The notes below the pieces were generated by a model. It worked only from the letters and a program-made list of their open reading frames with translations. It was not told where the DNA came from and searched no databases. Position numbers and translations under genes: made by a program. A DNA stretch of 64,000 bases, from contig CM119264.1 of assembly GCA_051294375.1 (NCBI GenBank), forward strand, positions 12,216,263 to 12,280,262, read 5' to 3'. Position 1 is the first letter of the stretch; the number at the start of each line of letters is the position of its first letter. Origin of the DNA: Paraspadella gotoi. Lineage: Eukaryota > Chaetognatha. This document shows positions 17,549 to 28,549 of this stretch, one piece after another.

Positions 17549-19138
17549 TCAACATTTGTCAATAATTTCAACGATATCTCTTTCGAGGGATTCTAACTCG
17601 TGGAACTTATCAATGACAAGTTGACAGTCCTTATCCGTCTTCATCAGATGAATGACGTTCAACACTCTGCTAAGATCAAAGACATCGTGTAGCCAACTTT
17701 CAGGTCGGAAGGAGTCGATTTCCATCTCCAAAGAAGTGGTTGAATCTCTACAGGCTATTCTGCTTCGTCGAATTTCCGCTATAATCATCAAAAATTTAGC
17801 AAAATCGTTGAAGTCCATTCCCTCATTGGCTTTAAGTATAATTTGGCACTGTTGTTCGAAGCCTTCCATGTCGCGACAATCGCTGATGGCTTTCTCGACT
17901 TCATCGCGGCATTTCTGCAGATGGCGAAAACCGAGGTCGACGTTGCAACCGTTAAGCCAGTTGTGATTGACTGATATTGTGGCAGCTGCGTTATGGACTT
18001 GATGATGCCAGCCCGAAGGTACAAAAATCGTTTGTCCGTCCGTTTGCGTGATGCTACAATTAGAGATACGACAAAGTTTTCAACAATGTCTCTGGAGGGA
18101 CAGTACGTTGATAAATTGAATCTGACCATACCTATATAATTTGCGGTTTTTATCTATCAAATCGGAAATATCGAAAGGAAGGTTTTTCGATTTTTCTCTA
18201 AGATCTTCCTCATCACCGGCAGCGAACAGAAGCCAAAGTTTGGAGCCGCAAACGTTTGAACTCCAACTGTAGGATCGCAAAACGTCGGCGTGGAAAGGAG
18301 TCCATGAAGATTCCGGTCCCATGTAGCAGAATCTGAAAAAAAAAAACAAAACCCGAATGTAGCGGTATACCCACAGCGCCAAGCCTCCGACTTAATTCAG
18401 CCAATCCCAATGGCTCAGAGGGAACGCCCCATTCCACCCATGCGTTCTATCCACAGGCCTAACGACTTCCTAGTGTGTTGGCAAAGCAAGACTGAACTCG
18501 TGTAACTGCGCCAGTGGCACTGATTGTCAGAAAGGCCCAAAACACTAAAATGGGAGATGCCCCACCCAGCTGGGAATAACAAGACACCCGGCTGTTGCCA
18601 CAAGAACTTATTCTAAAAAAAAACAAAAAAACCCAAGCAAATCTTGCCTGTAGTCGTCGAAGCCAAGTACATCCCAATATTCATTGAGCCAATCACTCTG
18701 AAAAAATACGGGCGTTTCGTACGGAAGATAGTGGGGATTTTGCTTGAGCAGATGCCAATCCTTGCAATACAGAATCTCAGACGTAGTTCTCGGCTCGAAA
18801 GTTTGGAAATAGTTTAAGTATTCGTCGAACTTCCACTCTGATTTTACTTGCGCGTCGTAACGGCGCGACTTGCAATTCGCTACGGGAACAAAAGCATCGC
18901 CGAACGCGGTTCGCAGTGCCGGAATGTTTATTCGCGAATTAGATACCCACTCGCGCCGACAGGTCCAATCGCGCGTGAGCCAATCGCCGAAGACACAAGG
19001 CCGATTCGTTGCCAAAAAATCCAAAAAAAAGTTTTTGTAATCAATCGGTTCGGACAAGATGGGGATTTGAGATGACGATATGCGACTGCGAGCCTCGGAA
19101 ATCAAAAGAGGTTTTCTTATAAAATCAAGCAGCTCCAT
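17549..19138 (-). CDS. JMJD4: JmjC oxygenase JMJD4 (eRF1 lysyl hydroxylase family)
   Basis: Three exons (18648-19138, 18132-18332, 17549-18053) give 398 residues, near the family length. Human JMJD4 is a 2-oxoglutarate/Fe(II) oxygenase that hydroxylates a lysine in translation release factor eRF1. Matches include NRPCVFGDWLTRDWTCRREW, FVPVANCKSRRYDAQ, YCKDWHL, FFQSDWLNEYWDVLGFDDYR, the iron motif SSWTPFHADVLRSYSW (His178, Asp180), and VPSGWHHQVHN with the distal histidine followed by SVNHNWLNGCN. The first intron uses a GC donor (AG|GCAAGA at 18646-18647). It contains an inserted element. The only ATG giving the full N-terminus is 19136-19138, which lies inside the last DIABLO exon, so the two frames overlap by 14 bp on the same strand. 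Confidence 0.93.
18355..18612. mobile_element. SINE-like insertion in JMJD4 intron 1
   Basis: About 258 bp of GC-rich sequence unlike the surrounding AT-rich introns is flanked by near-identical direct repeats: GAAAAAAAAAAACAAAACCC at 18335-18354 and CTAAAAAAAAACAAAAAAACCC at 18613-18634. On the minus strand each repeat is a T-rich tract ending in AG, so the insertion has duplicated the polypyrimidine/acceptor region. The minus strand contains TGGCGCAGT, similar to a pol III A box, but a convincing B box is not present. No other copy occurs in the window. Confidence 0.45.
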
Positions 19139-20075
19139 TAGATTTATCTTCGCCGACAACGTCGCCCTCCTTAGCCGAGTCTTCGTCCCGCGTAGAGGAA
19201 ATCAGTTGTGCTTCAGCAGCAGCCAAACTTAATTCAACTTCAGAGAGAGCACTTTCCGAATTGCGAGAGTGCAATTGAATCCTGACAAAGCCGGAAAAAA
19301 AATACGTGAAATTCCATTTAGTATCAATGTATGACTCATTTGAGTCCCATCCTCCATATATCCTCTTACTTGGTGAGCTTGTCGTTGAGAGAAGAAGCGA
19401 CGAATTCCGCTTCGGCGTTGAAGGCCAAATCGGCGGCGGCAGACGCCAAATTAACATTGAGACGCAGAAGAAGATTGCGCTCCCGAAGTCGCTCTCTCGA
19501 TGCTGCGACGACGACGCGCTGTGACGTTACGGCGTCCCACAAATTCTCGAGAACCTCGTCGAGTCGCTGAATAGGAAAAAAAACTATTTATAAAACGACT
19601 AAAAAGCTCGACGATCAAAAAAATTTTACGAACCTTTTCCTGAGCTATAGCCAGGCCTTCGATCAGTCGTTGTAGTTTCTCAATTTCTCTCTGCAATTCT
19701 TTTTGAGCGTCGATGAGCTAAAGAGGAAAGCCAAATTACGATTCCCTTCAGTGGTGAATACATTTGACTCAAATTTATCACCTGTTGTAAAACCAAAGAG
19801 AGAAGACTGCCGACATTCTCTCCAGTGACGGCAGCGAGGGTCTGAACTTGGTGGCTCAGCGACGTGATTGACGCATCCGGCAGATCGAGGGGATTGTCGG
19901 TGACGGGAGCGGTCGCTTCCGCCCCCGCCTTTAGTCCAAACGAAAAAAGAAAAGGAGAAGAAGTGAAACTCCGGCGATGGGCGACACGACACCATCCAGG
20001 ATTTGACAAGAGACGTCGAAACCTAAGCTGGAACACCCAGTCTCCAAGTTTGAAAAGCATCGAGGACGAAAACAT
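19125..20075 (-). CDS. DIABLO: SMAC/DIABLO-like mitochondrial helical-bundle protein
   Basis: Four exons (19782-20075, 19634-19717, 19370-19566, 19125-19281) give 243 residues; human DIABLO has 239. DIABLO is released from the intermembrane space and relieves IAP inhibition of caspases. The N-terminus (MFSSSMLFKLGDWVFQLRFR, then RLLSNPGW and VAHRRSFTSS) is Arg-rich, Ser-rich and free of acidic residues apart from one Asp, like a mitochondrial presequence. The rest is three long amphipathic helices. The best matches to DIABLO are RLDEVLENLWDAVTSQR, ASAAADLAFNAEAEF and KIQLHSRNSESALSEVELSL, in the right order and spacing. A possible IAP-binding tetrapeptide, ATAP, lies just after the presequence. 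The family call rests on helix pattern and modest identity. The ATG at 20073-20075 was chosen because it starts the presequence. A TTG-led extension is open upstream. The stop overlaps the JMJD4 start. Confidence 0.65.
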
Positions 20076-20559
20076 GCGAGCAGAAAAAGTTCGGATAAAG
20101 GTGTGGGTGGACTTCCTTACTTTTGCGAAAGACAAGGACTTTTTTAAGTCTATGGAGAGCTCGACGTAAAAAAAATCCTTAAGTCAAAAGAAATACGATT
20201 TTTAGAAGATACAATATCAAAATCATATTTTCAAGTAGTTTTATAAATTAAATCTTAAGGTACAGAGTTTTGTAAAATAAATTGGCTAAATTTTACTTTC
20301 GCCGACCGCGGTACAACGGAGGCACAACGCAACATAACACAATCGGCATTTTTAGACGCCGAAATCTGTCTGAAAACGAGGCGAATGTTCTCCGCTCCGA
20401 CGGGGCGGATGATTCGGCGTTTCCTTGACAACGTAAGCAAGCCGAGTGCCTCATATACCCGAAATCAGTTCATGAGTCTGCAACACATTCGTTGTTGAAA
20501 AGCTTTGATTGTCGTTATACCGATCTTATATTAACTTAAGCAATTCCAAAAACAAAAAG
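20076..20559. promoter_or_regulatory. Divergent promoter region, DIABLO / DNAAF1
   Basis: These 484 bp separate the DIABLO ATG (minus) and DNAAF1 ATG (plus) and must carry both 5' ends. The centre (20310-20450) is GC-richer than its flanks. A 28-bp block at 20284-20311, GGCTAAATTTTACTTTCGCC then GACCGCGG, is identical to one terminus of a TIR element in the RBL gene at 34634-34661. I see no clear TATA element. Confidence 0.5.
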
Positions 20560-23500
20560 ATGCCTTTACTCTGGCAACTCCCCGACGAGCCAGAACTCAC
20601 GCTTGAAAATCAAGATGATCAAAACGGGGACGGGATTCCAAAGCCGGCTGAACGAGTCGGTTTGATGGAGTTTATGAACGGTCCGACACCCGTAACGCAA
20701 ATGAAAATTGATAAATTAAAGTAAATAAATCATGGCATTTCTTTAACTCTAAGAAACGATAGTAAATTTTCTTTTTCGTAAAATTTAGAGAGAACGAAGA
20801 GCCCAATTGTGAGGCAACCGAGGAAGGCGAAAACTCGAAAGATGCTGAGGGGAAATTGACGGACGCAGTAGGCGAAGCAATTGACTTGGAGGAAGAAATG
20901 AACTCACAAAATTCTTCCAACGAAAACTTTGAGAAAATTATGGGTATGGGGCCATACTTAGCCATTCTATGGCCTATGGGCTAGCAATAATCAATTGGTG
21001 AGGAGAAAATCATATTTTTTTTGTAGCGGAAAAAATAACTGAAATGAAAAGCTCTACGAAATCAACGGATGAACCCGTAAAGATTCCCGAGTCCGAAGTC
21101 ACGGAAGATGACGATAATGGAAAATACGGAGGAGCGTTTCCCAAGCCACCCAGGTAAAATTACATGCATCTAGGGTTGTAAACAATTTGATAATTAAATT
21201 AAACGTTTTGGCACGCTTAAGGATGACAAAAAAATTTATCAAACAAACATGCAAGGAGAACAAACTTTATCAAACTCCACATTTGAACGACATACTATAT
21301 CTTCATTACAAAGGTATAGCACATGATATGCGTTTTTAGAGCTCTCATTTAGGCTCACCAGTTAACTCGTATTTTTCATAAAAAAAGTTTACGACCCGAT
21401 TTGTTTTAAGGTTTTACCAAAATTGAAAATCTTGACGAATACACTGGATTGAAGTGCATATTTCTGGAAGTTAATGGCTTTTCCAAAATTGAAAATTTTG
21501 ATCATCAAAAAGAGCTAAAATGTCTTTACTTGCAACAAAATATCATCAAGAAAATTGAGAACTTGGAACCTCTTGTAAACTTGACTAATCTTAATCTCTC
21601 CAATAACTTCATCAAGAAAATTGAAAACTTGGGTATGTTATAAATTTTGATAGATAGATTTTATTGGTAAGCATCAATAGCATCTTTCGGGTGTGCCAAA
21701 AAATTTTAAAATCATAGTAGCTTCATTTATATAGTGCACAACACGGGTGAGCATAAAGGTATTTGCTGCAATCCCCATCAAAATCGGTTTAACACCCTTA
21801 AAGGTTTTTCGCAGGTCTTAGGATTTTAGGCACACCTATAACTAGATTATTGAATGAATCACAAGTATGCTTGCTTTATTCGTCCACCCAAATTAATTAA
21901 TAGTACTCAAAGATTATGCTACATCAATTTCAAAGGTTAGCTACATTCACAACCTTCACAACAGCCTCTACAGCATGCTGGAGGGTGTGGATCGAGCAAC
22001 TTAGTACCATATTACTCCCAAACTATCAGGGTAGAATCTGTCTTTTTGGTATTGTTACATAACTTATAAAGACCTTTAAATAAATCACAATCTGTTTGAT
22101 AAAATCAGTTTGATAAAACATTGTGGAGGATTCTTCCCGTACTTTTTTTAAAATTCTTTAAAATTTGTACATAAAACATTATATTTGGATAATTTATATC
22201 TTATTTATATCATATTTATATAATTTATATCATCATGTTAAAACAAAAGGTTAAGAGTAAAAAAAGTCAAGTTTTTTCAGCAAATCAAAAATTTTATAAT
22301 TATATTAATATTATCTTAAAATTGTATGATTTTATAAAAATATTACTATAAAATTCAATCTATGATAATGTTATGCAAATTTTTTTTTTTTAAAAATGGG
22401 TTCGATTATTTTTCATTACATATACAAAGACAGTAAAAAATATTGTTCAATCACTCAATCTTGTCATCAATGCATTCTACAGTACATCAGTGTATTAAAA
22501 ATGCGATTTTCTTTATTTACAGACTGTTTGCCAAACCTTTCGATGCTTCAGATGACCCACAACCATTTAACTACCAAGTCTGATGTTGAGCACCTGACAT
22601 TATGCGAGAAATTAAGCTCGATAGACTTATCGCATAACCGAATTAACGATGAAAATGTCATCGAAGTTTTCCCCTTAATGAAAGCGTTGAGAGTTCTCGT
22701 ACTAACAGGTTTTCAAAACTTTAAAAAGTCAGCAGTAGATGACAAAAATATAAAACTATAGTGGTACCTTCTAAGGCAACGCCGCAATTCGGAACATCCG
22801 TGACTACAGACGACGCCAAATTCTCTACATCAAAGATCTCCAGTATCTTGACGATCGTCCTGTATTTGACAAGGAACGAGCGTGTGTCCAGGCCTGGGGG
22901 CGAGGAGGGAGAGAAGCCGAGAAACAGTGTCGAGAAGAGTGGATGGAAAACGAAAGAAAGAAATTGAGAGAGGGCGTCGACGGTAAGTCAAAGATTTTGA
23001 TTACATGAGAAGTTTGTTGACTGATTGTCGAATAATTTGTTAGCAATTTCGTTTCTTATCAGCTTTGGTAAAGATTAGAAGAAGAGCGAAAAGGCTTCGT
23101 CGAGAAAGGCTGATCGCGAGCGGAGAGTTGGCCAGCGATGCTCCTTTCAGCGACGAAGAGGAAATGGAATCGGACGACGATAAAGAAGTATCATTAACAT
23201 TAGAATTTCGTAGGCGACGATTAATTTTGTATTAATATCAATTAACTAAGATAACGATTTGCAGAACGAAAAACGAGAACGCAAATCATCGCACCCAAAA
23301 GGAGGAATTGCGGGACTGGGTATTTGGGAAGAGGTAGTCAAACCCAAAGAAAAAGAGCTTCTGCAAGGGGAGCAGCAACATTCTGGTGAGAGGTCGACGC
23401 CGTCGTGAAAGAGAGATTCTGGAAATCGATTAAATTTCAAATCTTCCTAGAATCGGAAAAGGAATATCTGACAGCAGAGGAGGAAGACGAAGACTTTTCC

Positions 23501-25139
23501 TACGACGAAGATGAAGAGGAGAAGGAAACCGAGGAACAAGGCATCTCGGCGGTCTTGGAAAAATACAAAAGCAAAGAGGAGCGGTGCGAAACGAGGAAAA
23601 CCGAGAGGAGGGAGCAGCGGAAAGACGAGGAAATGACTCCCATGGTTGTAAAAGAAGAGGATTTGAAAAAAAAGGATGAGAGGGAGATGAGAGGTTTTAA
23701 GATCGACATTGAAGAAGCTCCGAAAAGCGAAACCCTTGTCGATGGTCAAGAGGAAAGACCGGGTAAGACGAAGGACTAGATACGATTTAATTTATTCCTT
23801 GATCCTTGTTATTTGATGGGCAGTTGACTCCCGACAAGAGATAGTCGATAGGGAGAGGCCGTTAGACTCTCAAGCGGAAAGAGAAAAGTGGATCCTCGAG
23901 GAAATGATGAAGCCACCTGGTAACATCGGGAAAAAAGATCTGAGTCTTTTTTGGACTAAGCAGCACGACTTATTTCCCTCTTTAGGTTGGTCGATTTACG
24001 ACTATCCGGCGAGCGAAAGGGCCAATCTCAACTTTGACCAGTGGAAACCCGAACCCGAAGAGACCAAGAAAAAAACCCAGACTAATTTTCTCGCCCAGGC
24101 GGAAAAAATTTTTGATCTCTCAAGCAACGCGTAATGTTTCAAGTCATGATCTAGTTGAAACTAAATTGTTGCGTCCACAACAAATAGTTTAAATTCTCAT
24201 TCTAGGCGACACTTGACTAAAGAAGAGAAAAACACGAGCGAGGGTGATTTGGACAAGGACGTCGACGAGACAGAAAATCATCAAACTATGGATACCAAAG
24301 AACTGGTCGAGAAAGAGGATGACGTCGAGTGTGTGGATTTGACAGACTTGAAAGCGTCTGTCAACGAGGAGAATACCGCTAAACAAGGTTAGTACTTGTA
24401 ACTTTCACAAAATTAATATATTCAGTTGTTGATTTTAATTTTTATAAAACTGAAAATAAAATTTATTACATCTCCTCTTCCCAGCTTGGTTATCGTCAAC
24501 GAAACAAGAGGAAAAAGACTTTTTTATGGAGGAATCTCAAAGACAGGTAACTCACGAATGTATTACATTTTTAAAAGCATCAAGGAGAGATAAAAATTAC
24601 AATAATCTTGAACCCTTCGCCCGCAACAGAGTACTTTCAAACCTCCAATCGAATTTCTGAGCGGAGACGCACAAAGCGAGTTCGATTTAAAAATCCACCC
24701 CGAGGACCGCGAAGAAGAAATGTGGGCGCAAAAGACTTCCAACGCTCCATCTCAATCTCCGCCGGCCAAAGCTCAAAAATCCCTTCTGATCGAAGAGATT
24801 TCCCAAACAGAGGAAGATCGGATGGACGTGCCGAGTTCCAGCGGAGACGAGGCAGCCTCCTTCGGCATATTGCGGGGAATGCGAGAGATGGATCTGACGG
24901 GATACACGAGGAAGGGAGTGATTGAGTATGGCGTCGGAGCAGCGGGGGATGGGGAGCCTTTTCGAGATTTCGAGGCGGATAAGGACCCGCCGCTAACGGG
25001 CCGATCCGAAGACAGGAAGAAGTTGATCGAGGAGTTGGATGGCGAGGGCGGCGAAAAGGCTCCGGAATCCGTCGGTGGAGAATTTTTGAGAGCCGGAGGA
25101 GTCGTTGACTACAACCTGGACGTTTTCGGATATAACTGA
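20560..25139 (+). CDS. DNAAF1: Dynein axonemal assembly factor 1 (LRRC50)
   Basis: Fourteen exons (20560-20720, 20789-20943, 21027-21153, 21222-21313, 21411-21632, 22523-22708, 22776-22982, 23063-23187, 23265-23385, 23451-23762, 23824-24130, 24206-24387, 24485-24546, 24630-25139) encode 922 residues. DNAAF1 is a cytoplasmic leucine-rich-repeat protein needed to preassemble dynein arms for motile cilia. An acidic leader precedes [19 protein letters not shown] and [17 protein letters not shown]. The leucine-rich repeats follow ([53 protein letters not shown]). The LRR cap reads [15 protein letters not shown], then [20 protein letters not shown] and [11 protein letters not shown]. The C-terminal half is acidic, low-complexity and poorly conserved, which is normal for the family. 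The ATG at 20560 opens exon 1. This is the only plus-strand gene before 61 kb. Confidence 0.94.
21690..21836. repeat. Short inverted repeat in DNAAF1 intron 5
   Basis: GGTGTGCC at 21690-21697 and GGCACACC at 21829-21836 are perfect complements, with weaker AT-rich pairing just inside (AAAATTTTAAAATC against AGGATTTTAG). At about 147 bp it resembles a small MITE. No target duplication is obvious. The rest of intron 5 (21633-22522) is AT-rich with no gene. Confidence 0.4.
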
Positions 25140-25306
25140 TAATTGCACTAGCTGTTGTTTTTATTTGTTGTGTAGCTTACTAAATTGTGTGAAGGAAAAT
25201 TTGAAATACAAAGGCGAAACGCTTTTAAGTTCTTTTTTATTTATCAACGGTTTCACGTTTGGAATGAAACGAATAGTCGTTGGAACGAACAATTTTGAAA
25301 GGGCGA

Positions 25307-26446
<1,140 letters not shown>

Positions 26447-26585
26447 TTTTACTCTTTTTACTCTGAACGATAAAACAATTAGGAAACTAAAGAAAATGAT
26501 TACAGGAACAAGCAAAGAATATGTCCATAAAGTATGGATAAATTACAACTGAAAAAAAATTTAAAAAAGCAAAGAAACTAAAATT

Positions 26586-28033
26586 CTACAAGGGGATATT
26601 TGTTTTTTTCAATGTGGTGTAAGTCTTATCGCTCTTGTCTTGCTTTCGAAAGCAGCAGTAAAAGTTCATTCTGGCAAGGTGCTTGAGAAATCCAGGAGCG
26701 GTTCTGACTTGATCTGGCTTCATGTTCGATCCGTAAAGATGCGGCAAGTTTTCATTGATCCATCCATCGAAAAGTTGATTGAGGATAATACGAGCTGCAG
26801 GATCCTAATTGAGAGGTGTTTAACATCACATTTGCCTGATATACTCAACAGAATAAGAAAGCGAGTTTCAACTAACCTTTGGACTTGTAAGACCTTGCTG
26901 TTTACAACGATCTGCAATGGATCTTCCAAACTCGTACATCACGCTCATTAGCACCCGATTGCCTATATGTAGGAATAATTATGCCCAAATTATTACAAGC
27001 TTTTAGGACTCTTCCTCTTCAAGAAAACCCTACCAATAGTCCCTTTGAAGAAAACTTGCTCCGGAGCCATTGATTGCAGAGCTTGGAGTTTTTGCCGGCA
27101 AACGTCCAGGTGAGGAAAGGAACCTCGTTGAAAGGTTGAGGGATTTGGCGACATTTGAACGTCTTGAGATAAAGGAACTAGTGCGCCGCTGGTGGCATCG
27201 AGAACGACAAAACGATTTGAAATCATACTCAAATTTCCTGGTGGGGAGGAAAGAGTCGATTTCACCAATTTATGTCACGTAATTACACTAAAAACAACGA
27301 ACCAGAGTTTGGGGCGAACGTTCCGTCCTCGATAATATCTGGCGAATGTCTTTGGTCATCGGCTTCCGCCTCGGCGTTCGTTTCTTTGGGTAAATCGAGA
27401 GTGAAACCGGAAAAGGGCGAATCTTCGAAGGCCGAGGAACCACGCCGATGATCCTCGCTGGGCGGCCAACCGACAGCCGTCTCGTCCCCTTCGCAATAAA
27501 CGTCCGGCGATGTGGCGCACGAATCGTTCTCAATCTTGGCCAACTTGGCCTTTTTCTCGACCACAGTCCCGGACGGATGCGATTCCGGGGTTCGCTTGCG
27601 AAAGTTACTGCCGGCGAAGGAAGTCTCACGGTACAAAGTTTGGGAGTCGGCTTCGAAGTTTCCCCGCGGGAACGGTCGGTGCATCTTTTCGCGCACCGAG
27701 GTTAAGTTGGGGTCGAACTCAAGCTCTACGTCCGCGTTACGCGGGCGCAGTTGTCCTTTTAGGTATTCGTTGCACAATTCCGGATTGCCTGGAACATCAG
27801 GGAAACCGGTATGACTAACTCGAAATGGCAGGGAAAATTACGGATAATATAGAAAACCGACCTGAAAACTTTCTACCAGCTTTTCCCTCGACCAAAAGGA
27901 ACACGTTGGTGTCGGTTAGGGATGTAAGTTTCATTGCGATTTCAAAAAGAATTGTAGTGAAGGAGGATTCAAAAGTTTGCAACTGATCCATCAGGCCCGA
28001 CAATGCCTGACCCGGGCTAACGTTGGTCGCCAT
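26586..28033 (-). CDS. Unrecognised conserved-looking protein, probably nuclear
   Basis: Five exons (27862-28033, 27303-27788, 27034-27237, 26877-26962, 26586-26804) join cleanly into 388 residues. I do not recognise the family. The N-terminus is a regular helix (SGLMDQLQTFESSFTTILFE) followed by a compact segment LTSLTDTNVFLLVEGKAGRK. The middle, about residues 80-225, is Ser/Pro/acidic and disordered, with a basic patch VEKKAKLAK that could be a nuclear signal. The C-terminal half looks folded again: RFVVLDATSGALVPLSQDV, NRVLMSVMYEFGRSIADRCK, ILNQLFDGWINENLPHLYGS and FLKHLARMNFYCCF. No membrane segment or signal peptide is present. The splice sites are consensus. The ATG at 28031-28033 starts the longest frame. 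The two ordered ends flanking a disordered middle suggest an adaptor or transcriptional cofactor, but that is a guess. Confidence 0.75.
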
Positions 28034-28549
28034 AGTTCGAGTATGTTATTTGTATAACTGAAACCGTCAATGAACGGCAATATGAAAATTGGGAAAAAGT
28101 TACGAAAGCGAATTGAAGACGTTGTCTTCTTCTTAATCAGTCAATGCGATCGATGTTTATCGGAGAAATCGACAGAAGTATAATTTTATCTACTTCTAAA
28201 AGAAATTCAACAATTAGAAGCTCCGATTAAACAACATCTAACTTAAAAAAAAGTAGTAACAAGGTAAGGGTTGTCAAAACTGAAACCAAATTAACTAATA
28301 TTTTAACAAAAAAGAAAGACTCATTTATCTGGAAATTTTACTTTTGGCAATGTTTTTATGGAACGAGCAACGAACACAACTTCTGATTATGATAATAAAA
28401 ATTATAACCATCAAAATGAGCAATAGTACAAAACAAAACGTTCAAAAGTCTTGTAAATTCTTTGAAACGTCATAAAATGTACTTGGGGCTCATACACGTC
28501 ATTTGAGTCAACAAATAAGAAAAAAAAGAAACGACAAAAACTCGTAGAA

